A stretch of DNA of 20,798 nucleotides, from NCBI GenBank assembly GCA_029563035.1, contig JAKQTP010000080.1, forward strand, positions 1 through 20,798. The letters run 5' to 3'. Below the pieces are notes generated by a model. It ran no database searches, had not been told where the DNA came from, and saw only the letters and a program-made list of their open reading frames with translations. The stretch comes from an archaeon. GTDB lineage: Archaea > Iainarchaeota > Iainarchaeia > CSSED10-239. Position numbers and translations under genes: made by a program. Below, piece after piece: positions 15,245-20,798 of the stretch (the first letter of the stretch is position 1; each line of letters starts with the position of its first letter).

Positions 15245-15493
15245 ATGTTTAGATATTCAATTAAAATCCCTTATTGGAAAGAGAAAGGCATCAGCGTGGA
15301 CTTAGATAAATGCCACGATGATGAATTTGAAGTCGAATGCACACATAAAAACGCAGATGGATCAAGATATTTTGATGGAGTGTATAAAGTAAAGCGTCAC
15401 ATAGTTGAACAGATGAAAGATGTCCGAGCAAAGAATAAAACATTAAAACTAATCACTTTCGATTATCTAAGGACTTTAAAGGAGAAATTATGA
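15245..15493 (+). CDS. Hypothetical early protein, 82 aa
   Basis: Not recognised. Mixed alpha/beta sequence with an N-terminal YSIKIPYWKEKG and a C-terminal helix. It holds two isolated cysteines and no zinc motif. SD AAAAAAGGA before the ATG overlaps the end of the upstream gene. Its stop overlaps the next start by ATGA, so it is coupled to the 45-aa gene. Confidence 0.65.
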   Translation: MFRYSIKIPYWKEKGISVDLDKCHDDEFEVECTHKNADGSRYFDGVYKVKRHIVEQMKDVRAKNKTLKLITFDYLRTLKEKL

Positions 15494-15627
15494 AAAATAA
15501 AAAGCTTGAAATTAATTATAAGAATGTTTACAGTGATCAAATAAAATTCAATAAAGAACCAGAAAATGATAAATGGAAAAAATCCCACAGAGAAGTTTTT
15601 ATGGATGTTGAAAAAGATTCAATTTAA
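15490..15627 (+). CDS. Hypothetical small early protein, 45 aa
   Basis: A short gene supported by AAAGGAG with a spacing of 6 before the ATG and by the ATGA overlap with the preceding stop. The product begins MKNKKLEINYKNVYSDQIKF, is charged and tyrosine-containing, and has no recognisable motif. The frame closes with TAA just before the strong SD of the DUF932 gene. Function unknown. Confidence 0.55.
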   Translation: MKNKKLEINYKNVYSDQIKFNKEPENDKWKKSHREVFMDVEKDSI

Positions 15628-15650
15628 ACCAAACAAAAAAGGAGACGACA

Positions 15651-16445
15651 ATGAAAAACAGATTAGAGTTATTAGACCAAATCAAATCAATCAAAAATCT
15701 AAAGATTGAACCTATTAAATGGAAAGGTCAAGAAACAGGAAAAAATATTGTCCATGATGATGAAAGATTTTATTCAGTGGTTGGAGACCAATATGTGCCA
15801 ATTCCTTATGGAGACCTTCTTGCAAAAGTTATGGAGTATCTTCCAGATGGCATACCAACATCAGCTGTTACTAATAAAGGAATGACTCGAACAATGATTT
15901 CAATTGAAATCCCAAACAAAGACTATGATGTCGGAGGAGACAAAATTAAGACTTATGTAAATCTTCTTAATTCATTGGATGGATCTGCTCCAATAGGTCT
16001 TCTTGTCTCACCTGTAAGGGTGGCGTGTCAAAATCAATTTGTTCTTTGTAAGAAAAGTGCATTTATTCATTTGAACTATAAACACATACAATCAAGAATC
16101 GAGATATTTAATAAAGATGTAAAGATTCTTGAAAAAGTCGATGAACTTGTCAAACATCAAGTAATCTTAGCACAGGCTCTAAACGGTCGAAAAATAACAA
16201 CACAAAAAGGACTGGACATCATAAATGATCTCCATAAAGAATTAATTATTCCTAAGAAAATTATGGAATCAGCAACATCGCTTTGGGAGTCTCCAATCAG
16301 AAAGAACGATGAAGAAAGAAGCTTGTGGAGACTTTTTAATTCAATAACAGATCCTCTCAATCGGTTAATAGATGAAAAAGAAAATATCCTATACACAGAA
16401 AAAATCCAGAATATAGGACATGAATTTGCATCAATGCTAAACTAA
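15651..16445 (+). CDS. DUF932 phage/plasmid-like protein, 264 aa
   Basis: The segment GLLVSPVRVACQNQF (residues 116-130), together with an N-terminal PIPYGDLLAKVMEYLP and a helical C-terminus, matches DUF932 (phage/plasmid-like TIGR03299 type) proteins. These are widespread in phages and plasmids, often near replication and recombination genes, and their biochemical role is not settled to my knowledge. The length is somewhat short for the family. SD AAAAAAGGAGACGACA is strong. A prominent G5/C5 hairpin follows the stop, before the replication gene. Confidence 0.75.
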   Translation: MKNRLELLDQIKSIKNLKIEPIKWKGQETGKNIVHDDERFYSVVGDQYVPIPYGDLLAKVMEYLPDGIPTSAVTNKGMTRTMISIEIPNKDYDVGGDKIKTYVNLLNSLDGSAPIGLLVSPVRVACQNQFVLCKKSAFIHLNYKHIQSRIEIFNKDVKILEKVDELVKHQVILAQALNGRKITTQKGLDIINDLHKELIIPKKIMESATSLWESPIRKNDEERSLWRLFNSITDPLNRLIDEKENILYTEKIQNIGHEFASMLN

Positions 16446-16454
16446 ACAAAACAT

Positions 16455-16485
16455 GTGGTGGGGGAGTAAAATCTCCCCCTTCCAC
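16455..16485. promoter_or_regulatory. GC hairpin between DUF932 and replication gene
   Basis: GGGGGAG (16460-16466), loop TAAAAT and CTCCCCC (16473-16479) form a perfect 7-bp stem, extended by GTGG/CCAC outside a small internal loop. No T-run follows on either strand. It stands out in AT-rich DNA; possible roles are mRNA end protection, attenuation or a replication-related structure. Confidence 0.65.
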
Positions 16486-16514
16486 TTCCACAAACTAATC
16501 ATAATGGAGATAAT

Positions 16515-17429
16515 ATGGAAGAAAAAGATAAACAGTTTTATTGGCTTAGGCTAAAAAAGGATTTTTTCAAAAAACATGACATAAAAATTATTGAAGGAAT
16601 GCCAAATGGGAAAGATTATATTTTATTTTATCTTAAACTTTTATGCGAATCAGTAGATCATGAAGGTAATTTAAGATTTAATGAAGAGATACCATACAAT
16701 GAAGAGATGATATCAATAATAACTAATACTAATATTGATATTGTAAGAAGTGCCATAAAAATACTAACATCTCTAAAGATGATGGATATTCTTGATGATG
16801 GCACTTATTATATGAATAAAATTGAAAAAATGATTGGACATGAGACATATTGGGCAGAAAGAAAAAGGAAGCAAAGATTGGACAATGTCCAACAATTGTC
16901 CAACTTGTCCAAGCAAGAGTTAGAGATAGAGTTAGAGATAGATAAAGATAAAGAGTTAAATAATAAGATAAAGCGTTTTGTAAAACCAGATATTAAAGAT
17001 GTTATTGATTATTGTAATGAACGAAATAATTGTGTAGATCCTCAAAAATGGTTCAACTTCTATGAATCTAAAGGTTGGATGATAGGCAAGAATAAGATGA
17101 AAGATTGGAAGGCGGCTGTTAGGACATGGGAAAAGGGAATAATTAAAAAACCAACAAATTCAGAAGCTATTGAATATTTTTATAAGAAATATGAAGAAAA
17201 AACAGGATCTAAATATGTTTTAGGAGAAAAAGATGTTGATTCTATTAATGAAATTCTAAGTTTTTTAACACTAGAACAATTCAAATATAAAGTAAATGCT
17301 TTTTTTTCAATAGAAAGTGAGTTCGTAAGAAAAGCTGGATGGACTATTGGAGTCTTTAAATCACAAATTAATAAGATAAAAGGAGACAAATATGAAGAAG
17401 GCATCGAAAGATTCATCAAGAATGATTGA
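16515..17429 (+). CDS. Replisome organizer / replication initiator, 304 aa
   Basis: The N-terminal domain (residues about 8-115) matches the phage replisome organizer family: FYWLRLKKDFFKKHDIKIIE, GMPNGKDYILFYLKLLCES, IPYNEEMISIITNTNIDIVR and DILDDGTYYMNKIEKMIG. Such proteins bind the phage origin and load the host or phage helicase. A Gln/Glu-rich linker (about 130-150) is encoded by the iteron region. The C-terminal part has KGWMIGKNKMKDWKAAVRTW and FVRKAGWTIGVFKSQINKI, both usual in the family. SD GGAG, spacing 6. Best known from Firmicutes phages, which contrasts with the Gram-negative-type secretion signals elsewhere. The end overlaps the next gene by 38 nt. Confidence 0.88.
   Translation: MEEKDKQFYWLRLKKDFFKKHDIKIIEGMPNGKDYILFYLKLLCESVDHEGNLRFNEEIPYNEEMISIITNTNIDIVRSAIKILTSLKMMDILDDGTYYMNKIEKMIGHETYWAERKRKQRLDNVQQLSNLSKQELEIELEIDKDKELNNKIKRFVKPDIKDVIDYCNERNNCVDPQKWFNFYESKGWMIGKNKMKDWKAAVRTWEKGIIKKPTNSEAIEYFYKKYEEKTGSKYVLGEKDVDSINEILSFLTLEQFKYKVNAFFSIESEFVRKAGWTIGVFKSQINKIKGDKYEEGIERFIKND
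16878..16980 (+). other. Candidate replication origin inside the initiator gene
   Basis: TTGGACA (16878-16884, inverted) is followed by three direct copies of TGTCCAA at 16886, 16897 and 16906. Next comes a 12-bp tandem duplication AGAGTTAGAGAT (16916-16927 and 16928-16939) and an AT-rich purine-biased stretch. Iterons plus an unwinding region within the initiator gene is the arrangement of lambda O and many phage origins. Confidence 0.55.
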
Positions 17430-17919
17430 AATAATAAAACTTCCAATAGAAAAAAGGAAACTAATGGTTGCTATATGGACAGCAGAAATGATTGATCAAT
17501 ATAAACCATTAAAATTTCCTAAAATGCCAAAACAGATGATTGATTATTATAATGCAGACAGAATAAGAAGATCAAAAATATCAGATGAGTTTTGGAAACA
17601 ACCAGAAATAAAAATGTATATAAAATTAAAAAATAAAGTTTATGTTCATAACATGTCTTGCTTGCATCATTTAAATGATTGTTTATCAATATTAAACGAT
17701 GAGAACCACATTGATTTAAATGTAATTAAAGACGCTCTAAGTCTTTTTGATGAAACAAAAAATTATCATAATAATAGAATAAAAGAGATTTTAGAGGATG
17801 AAAATCAAATAGAGCCAGAATTTGTTAATAGCGAACCTGAACCAATATCAGTCGATGATATAGAATGGGATGATGATGAACCAAAAAAAGAAAAAAGAAG
17901 AGCAGATTTGGAAGATTAA
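17392..17919 (+). CDS. Hypothetical protein following the initiator, 175 aa
   Basis: Not recognised. The N-terminal two-thirds are helical (MIEIIKLPIEKRKLMVAIWT, LKFPKMPKQMIDYYNADRIR). The C-terminus is a very acidic, probably disordered tail (SVDDIEWDDDEPKKE). It starts inside the end of the initiator gene with AAAAGGAGACAAAT before the ATG, so the two are coupled. Position suggests a replication partner such as a helicase loader or initiator cofactor, but no Walker motif is present. The acidic tail could mimic DNA or bind a basic partner. Confidence 0.7.
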   Translation: MKKASKDSSRMIEIIKLPIEKRKLMVAIWTAEMIDQYKPLKFPKMPKQMIDYYNADRIRRSKISDEFWKQPEIKMYIKLKNKVYVHNMSCLHHLNDCLSILNDENHIDLNVIKDALSLFDETKNYHNNRIKEILEDENQIEPEFVNSEPEPISVDDIEWDDDEPKKEKRRADLED

Positions 17920-17938
17920 TCCGATTTTAATATTTGGA

Positions 17939-17960
17939 AAGGAGGGATGGGATGAATTAA
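17939..17960 (+). other. Strong SD followed by a two-codon minigene
   Basis: AAAGGAGG is followed after 6 nt by ATG-AAT-TAA (17952-17960); an overlapping ATG-GGA-TGA begins at 17947. There is no longer frame to serve this SD. It may be a vestige of a lost gene or a lambda bar-type minigene. Confidence 0.35.
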
Positions 17961-18013
17961 AAAAAGTCTTAAAAATGTTTAATGGCAAAGTGACAAAGAT
18001 ATACAATTAAAGC

Positions 18014-18042
18014 TTGATTTTTAAATTGCATTATGTTATAAT
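18014..18042 (+). promoter_or_regulatory. Internal promoter ahead of the 43-aa and recombination genes
   Basis: TTGATT (18014-18019), a 17-bp spacer and a perfect TATAAT (18037-18042). It lies in the only gap of the early block above 100 bp, so the recombination genes can probably be expressed separately from replication. Confidence 0.7.
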
Positions 18043-18068
18043 TCCAAAAAATGACGACGGAGGAAAAA

Positions 18069-18200
18069 ATGAATAATAAAAATAACGACGACGATTTAAC
18101 TCCTAACGAAGAAATTATGGAAAGTGCATTAATAGTTTTCTCTTGTATTTGTATCTGCATTTTAATTTTAATCGGTTCACTAATAATAGGGAGGGTGTAA
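18069..18200 (+). CDS. Small single-pass membrane protein, 43 aa
   Basis: The product starts MNNKNNDDDLTPNEEIMES, is strongly acidic, and then has one hydrophobic segment (residues about 20-40, ALIVFSCICICILILIGSLI) with two Cys in an alternating pattern, ending GRV. This is a single transmembrane segment with an acidic N-terminal tail. GACGGAGGAAAAA before the ATG resembles the SD of the two secreted-protein genes on the other strand. It is the first gene after an internal promoter and abuts the ERF gene by one base. It could be a host-envelope or superinfection-exclusion peptide; no known family is recognised. Confidence 0.65.
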   Translation: MNNKNNDDDLTPNEEIMESALIVFSCICICILILIGSLIIGRV

Positions 18201-18201
18201 A

Positions 18202-18903
18202 ATGGAAAAAAACATTACTGTAAAAGAAGAAACATCTCCATCAGAGATGATAAAGACCGCAGTATCAAATGGTGCTGATTTAGAGAAGATTGAGAAGCTG
18301 TTAATATTACAAGAACGATGGGAAGCAAATGAAGCGAAGAAAGCTTACCATAGAGCTATGGCTGATTTTAAAGTAAATCCACCTAAAATAAACAAAGATA
18401 AAAAGGTGTCGTTTCACACTGAAAAAGGAACAACATCTTATAATCACGCAACTCTTGCGAATGTCACTCAAAAAATTAATTCAGAATTAAGTAAATATGG
18501 TCTTTCAGCTTCTTGGAAAACAAACCAATCAAACGAATCAATAACTGTAACTTGTAAGATAACACATGTCTTGGGTCACAGTGAAGAAACATCTTTGACG
18601 GCTGGAAGAGATAAATCTGGGTCAAAAAATGACATACAAGCACTAGGAAGCACAATTACATATCTTGAGAGATATACTCTTCTCGCAATGGTCGGTCTTG
18701 CAACATACGATCAAGATGATGATGGAGCCATGACATCTAAAAAACCAGCGGTTAAAGCAACAGAATCAAAATCTGAGAACGATTTAAGTAAATATAAAGA
18801 ATGTGAATGTGGAGCTGTTGTGATTGATAAAGTCGCAGATTTTAGCGAGAAAAAATATGGTAAAATACTTTGTTATTCATGCCAAAAGAAGGTGAAAAAA
18901 TGA
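18202..18903 (+). CDS. erf: ERF-family single-strand annealing protein, 233 aa
   Basis: Catalyses annealing of complementary single strands in phage recombination. Residues about 15-175 match the ERF family: YNHATLANVTQKINSELSKY, GLSASWKTNQS, CKITHVLGHSEETSLTA and IQALGSTITYLERYTLLAMV, then GLATYDQDDDG. The last 40 residues add CEC (201-203) and CYSC (224-227), a likely zinc-binding tail. GGGAGGGTGTAAA before the ATG supports the start. The stop overlaps the nuclease start by ATGA, making an annealase-nuclease pair like other phage recombination modules. Confidence 0.92.
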   Translation: MEKNITVKEETSPSEMIKTAVSNGADLEKIEKLLILQERWEANEAKKAYHRAMADFKVNPPKINKDKKVSFHTEKGTTSYNHATLANVTQKINSELSKYGLSASWKTNQSNESITVTCKITHVLGHSEETSLTAGRDKSGSKNDIQALGSTITYLERYTLLAMVGLATYDQDDDGAMTSKKPAVKATESKSENDLSKYKECECGAVVIDKVADFSEKKYGKILCYSCQKKVKK

Positions 18904-19508
18904 GCGAATTAATATTTGACGAAATAAATCATCAATATTTTATAAAAAATGGGGATGATTTAAAAATTGTTCCTTCAGTAACTCAAATATTAGATCATTT
19001 CAAAATGATGGATTTTTCAAATGTAAATGAAGAAATCCTAAAAAATGCGTCTGATTTTGGGAAACAAGTCCATAAAGCATGTCAATTAGACGATTTAAAT
19101 GATCTTAAAAATGTTGATGAAAGAATAGAGCCTTATTTAAATCAATATCGATTATTTAAAGAAGCAGTATGCCCAAAATGGGAGATCATAGAACAGAATT
19201 TATATTTCAAATCATATAATATCTGTGGAACTCCAGACAGGGCAGGGATTATTAAAAATAAATTTTGCGTCTTAGATATAAAAACAGGAGTTAAAAAGCC
19301 TGCAGACGCATTACAGTTAGCTGGATATAAATGTTTAATTGAGGAAAATTATAAGAATCATATAAAAGATAATGCTCAAAGATATACATTGCATCTATTT
19401 CCTAATAAATTTGAATTAGTTAAACATGAAAATATATCAGACAAAAGAATATTTTTATATCTTGCAGATGTTTATGATTGGAAAGTAAGAAATAAACTAA
19501 TAAAATAA
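18900..19508 (+). CDS. PD-(D/E)XK exonuclease-like protein, 202 aa
   Basis: RecB/Cas4-type nuclease fold marks in order: H58 in GKQVHKA, E98 in IIEQNL, GTPDR with D113, LDIKTG with D126 and K128, and QLAGY at 139-143. These are the metal-binding and catalytic positions of the family. A longer frame starts at 18870 but lies inside the ERF gene. The ATG at 18900 gives the ATGA overlap and is preceded by GAAGGTG, so I use it. Together with ERF it should resect and anneal DNA ends during phage recombination. Substrate polarity is unknown. Confidence 0.85.
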   Translation: MSELIFDEINHQYFIKNGDDLKIVPSVTQILDHFKMMDFSNVNEEILKNASDFGKQVHKACQLDDLNDLKNVDERIEPYLNQYRLFKEAVCPKWEIIEQNLYFKSYNICGTPDRAGIIKNKFCVLDIKTGVKKPADALQLAGYKCLIEENYKNHIKDNAQRYTLHLFPNKFELVKHENISDKRIFLYLADVYDWKVRNKLIK

Positions 19509-19540
19509 TTTTATACAATGTTTAAAAAGGAGACAAAAAA

Positions 19541-20224
19541 ATGGCGACGAAAAATGAAATAGTAAAATTAGAAAAAGAAACAAATGAAGTGCTGGATAAA
19601 GCTAAAAGCCTTGTTATTAAAACACAGGATCAATACCTTTTTTGTGCAGAGTTCTTAAAAAGGGTAAAACAAATAAAAAAACAAATTGATGAAGCTTATG
19701 ATGAGGGAATAGAGAATGCTCATAAAACTTGGAAAGGATTATTATCAAAGAAAAAAGAATATTATGATCCGCTTGAACAGGCTGAAAAGATAATAAAACA
19801 AAAATCGATTGATTATATTATAGAGCAAGAGGCAATTCAGAAAGAACTCCAAAGGAAAGCAGAAGAAGAAGCTCGAAAAGCTGAAGAAAAAAGAAAATCA
19901 GATCTTGAGGCTCAAGCAAAAAAATGGGAAGAAAAAGGGAACATTGAAAAAGCCAAAGAGAAAAGGCAAATGATGGAAGATGTTTTTGTTCCAATAAAGA
20001 ATGTTGATACGATTGAAATTTCTAAAGACCAGATAAAACGAAGTTTATGGAAAGCCAGAATAAAAGAATTAGATTTAATCCCAAGAAAATATTTAATTGA
20101 AAATAAAAAACAGCATGATGAATTGATGTCTGTTCTTAATAGAATAGCATCATCCACAAAAGGATTAATCGAGATCCCTGGCGTTGAATTTTATGAAGAA
20201 AAAATACTAGCTGTTAAAATCTAA
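19541..20224 (+). CDS. Coiled-coil recombination-associated phage protein, 227 aa
   Basis: Residues about 1-145 are helical and charged, with a Lys/Glu/Ala-rich coiled coil (for example EEEARKAEEKRKSDLEAQAK). The C-terminal part has SLWKARIKELDLIPRKYLI and KGLIEIPGVEFYEEK, a pattern I know from phage proteins encoded beside annealases or exonucleases. Its biochemical role is not established to my knowledge; a single-strand-binding or nuclease partner is possible. AAAAAGGAGAC supports the start. It is the last clear phage gene before the non-coding region. Confidence 0.75.
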   Translation: MATKNEIVKLEKETNEVLDKAKSLVIKTQDQYLFCAEFLKRVKQIKKQIDEAYDEGIENAHKTWKGLLSKKKEYYDPLEQAEKIIKQKSIDYIIEQEAIQKELQRKAEEEARKAEEKRKSDLEAQAKKWEEKGNIEKAKEKRQMMEDVFVPIKNVDTIEISKDQIKRSLWKARIKELDLIPRKYLIENKKQHDELMSVLNRIASSTKGLIEIPGVEFYEEKILAVKI

Positions 20225-20253
20225 TTATAAAGATTAAGTAATTTATATTAGTC

Positions 20254-20379
20254 GGGGTGCCTCTATAGTCGCCAAGCGTCTATAAGCACACTTCTCGGCA
20301 GTCGGCGTGGGACAAATCGTAAACATCTATTGATACTGTCATGACGGGTAGATAGAAAAGAACGGACAAAGACCACGCC
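20254..20379 (+). ncRNA. Candidate structured RNA downstream of the recombination genes
   Basis: This stretch is visibly richer in G and C than its surroundings and folds well by eye. Hairpin 1 pairs GTGC with GCAC (20257-20260/20286-20289), then TATAG/CTATA and CGC/GCG around CAA. A second domain is closed by GGCGTGG/CCACGCC (20304-20310/20373-20379). It encloses ATCTA/TAGAT (20325-20329/20349-20353) and CTGT/ACGG around CATG. No open frame is present. Strand and class are uncertain; no known riboswitch or RNA family is recognised. An orphan SD-like AAAAAGGAGG follows at 20381. Confidence 0.45.
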
Positions 20380-20462
20380 TAAAAAGGAGGCTGTTAAAGA
20401 TAAATATAATTGTAATATGTCTACAGGTAAAATTCAGGGGTATGGAGAAGTGATTATATAAA

Positions 20463-20490
20463 TAAAAAAGCCCTGGGTTTCCTCAGGGCT
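20463..20490 (-). terminator. Rho-independent terminator of the small RNA
   Basis: On the minus strand AGCCCTG-AGGAAACC-CAGGGCT is followed directly by TTTTTTATTT: a 7-bp GC-rich stem plus U-tract. The plus strand lacks a U-tract, so termination is one-directional. Confidence 0.85.
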
Positions 20491-20528
20491 CCGATCGCTT
20501 AGGCGATCCACCTCCAATTGCTTGGATT
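20463..20528 (-). ncRNA. Candidate small RNA, about 66 nt, three hairpins
   Basis: A complete transcription unit on the minus strand. From a predicted start near 20528 the RNA would fold as CCAA-GCAA-TTGG (GNRA-type tetraloop, 20525-20514), then GATCGC-CTAA-GCGATC (20508-20493), then an AGCCCTG/CAGGGCT terminator ending in six Us. It contains four GGA motifs, one of them (AGGA) in the terminator loop, and a GGAGGTG complementary to the 16S rRNA tail, but no start codon. Function unknown; protein sponge, ribosome decoy or antisense regulator are possibilities. Confidence 0.6.
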
Positions 20529-20534
20529 AATTAA

Positions 20535-20563
20535 AGTATAAAAGGTGTTTTAAAGAAAATCAA
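20535..20563 (-). promoter_or_regulatory. Promoter of the small RNA
   Basis: On the minus strand TTGATT (20563-20558), a 17-bp spacer and TATACT (20540-20535). It is placed about 7 nt before the first hairpin, which would give a transcript of about 66 nt to the terminator. Confidence 0.65.
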
Positions 20564-20600
20564 GCGGTATTTTGTAAAAGGTCGTTAGAATAAAAAGTTT

Positions 20601-20660
20601 TCAGAATACGTGTTGTTAATTGTCAGATTATCGTCAGATGAAATTGAATAATCATCAGAT
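20601..20660. repeat. Four phased TCAGAW repeats, probable operator array
   Basis: TCAGAA at 20601 and TCAGAT at 20623, 20634 and 20655 are spaced 22, 11 and 21 bp, close to whole helical turns, so all face the same side of the DNA. The last copy touches a TTGACA -35 element upstream of hsdM. Confidence 0.55.
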
Positions 20661-20690
20661 TTGACATATGATGGAAAGACAAAAAATAAG
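20661..20690 (+). promoter_or_regulatory. Candidate hsdM promoter
   Basis: A perfect TTGACA at 20661-20666 is followed at 17-18 bp only by weak -10 candidates (AAATAA or AATAAG). A strong -35, a poor -10 and upstream phased repeats suggest a regulated promoter. Confidence 0.4.
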
Positions 20691-20730
20691 TGTTTAGGCG
20701 TTTGAATTTTAATGATTAAAGGAGTGATGA

Positions 20731-20798
20731 ATGGCACAAAATAATGAACTAGAAAAAACTTTATGGGCGGCGGCTGACAAGCTCCGCAATAATATGGA
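20731..20798 (+). CDS. hsdM: Type I restriction-modification methyltransferase subunit HsdM (partial, N-terminus only)
   Basis: Only 22 complete codons are in the window. They read MAQNNELEKTLWAAADKLRN, then NM, the conserved start of HsdM N-terminal domains. HsdM carries the N6-adenine methyltransferase activity of type I systems and works with HsdS and HsdR, which should follow beyond the window. GGAG with a spacing of 6 precedes the ATG. Whether this locus belongs to the phage or to the host chromosome flanking an integrated phage cannot be decided from here. Confidence 0.9.
   Translation, partial: MAQNNELEKTLWAAADKLRNNM

Noticed and set aside
17975..18010. 11-codon frame MFNGKVTKIYN
   Set aside because: No SD box and it ends immediately before the internal promoter.
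20254..20320. tRNA-like stretch (GTCGCCAAGCG ... AAGCAC resembles the D-arm of some tRNAs)
   Set aside because: No matching acceptor stem, no anticodon arm of 5 bp with a 7-nt loop, and no TTCRA T-arm; a simple compound hairpin explains the sequence better.
20418..20462. 14-residue frame starting MSTGKIQGYGEVII, faintly like a cold-shock protein start
   Set aside because: Far too short, and the nearest SD-like GGAGG is about 28 nt upstream; similarity is too weak to call a pseudogene.
1..20798. CRISPR array, insertion sequence or transposase
   Set aside because: No regularly spaced repeat array was seen, and no transposase-like protein or terminal inverted repeats were found.

Overview
The window looks like about 20 kb of a tailed double-stranded DNA phage or prophage, running at its right edge into a type I restriction-modification locus. 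The DNA is AT-rich by eye and densely packed: genes mostly abut or overlap by a few bases, and most carry a clear Shine-Dalgarno (SD) box. The host is uncertain. Three short, AxA-type Sec signal peptides and an O-antigen-ligase/PglL-like membrane protein point to a Gram-negative (diderm) host. The replication initiator and ERF recombinase are families best known from Firmicutes phages. An uncultured, AT-rich diderm is the best guess. No integrase, repressor, tail tube, tape-measure or lysis gene lies in the window.

Two divergent blocks flank a control region at 14358-14656. Leftward (minus strand) is the packaging and virion block. In transcription order it holds a ParB-domain DNA methyltransferase, DUF5681 small-terminase-like protein, large terminase, a 76-aa protein, portal, two small proteins, a charged scaffold-like protein, a zinc ribbon, a decoration-like protein and the major capsid protein. 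It continues with a Sec-secreted 161-aa protein, the PglL/WaaL-like protein, a Sec-secreted 145-aa protein, a 114-aa virion-like protein, a 288-aa coiled coil, and a Sec-secreted glycine-rich fibre or adhesin that runs off position 1. Rightward (plus strand) is the early block: small unknown proteins (one with a SAP/Rho-N-like motif), a DUF932 protein, a replisome organizer with an internal iteron cluster (probable origin), a 175-aa protein, a 43-aa membrane peptide, an ERF annealing protein, a PD-(D/E)XK nuclease and a coiled-coil recombination-associated protein.

The control region contains a near-consensus leftward promoter (TTGACA-17-TATAAA). Its predicted leader RNA is closed by an 8-bp stem. 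Upstream lie a CRP-like half-palindrome and a 21-bp palindrome. The rightward promoter is weaker.

From 20225 to 20730 there is no convincing gene. The stretch holds a structured, more GC-rich segment (20254-20379) and a compact minus-strand promoter/three-hairpin/terminator unit that should make a small RNA of about 66 nt. It also has four helically phased TCAGAW repeats upstream of hsdM, which starts at 20731 and is cut by the window end.

The most unusual feature is the set of Sec-exported virion-like proteins, together with a membrane glycan ligase/oligosaccharyltransferase-like gene, placed directly after the capsid gene. This suggests that the phage remodels or decorates the host envelope, possibly through a phage-encoded O-glycosylation module. 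A second notable signal is a perfect 16-nt complement between the inside of one secreted-protein gene and the SD box of the next gene, which would couple their translation.
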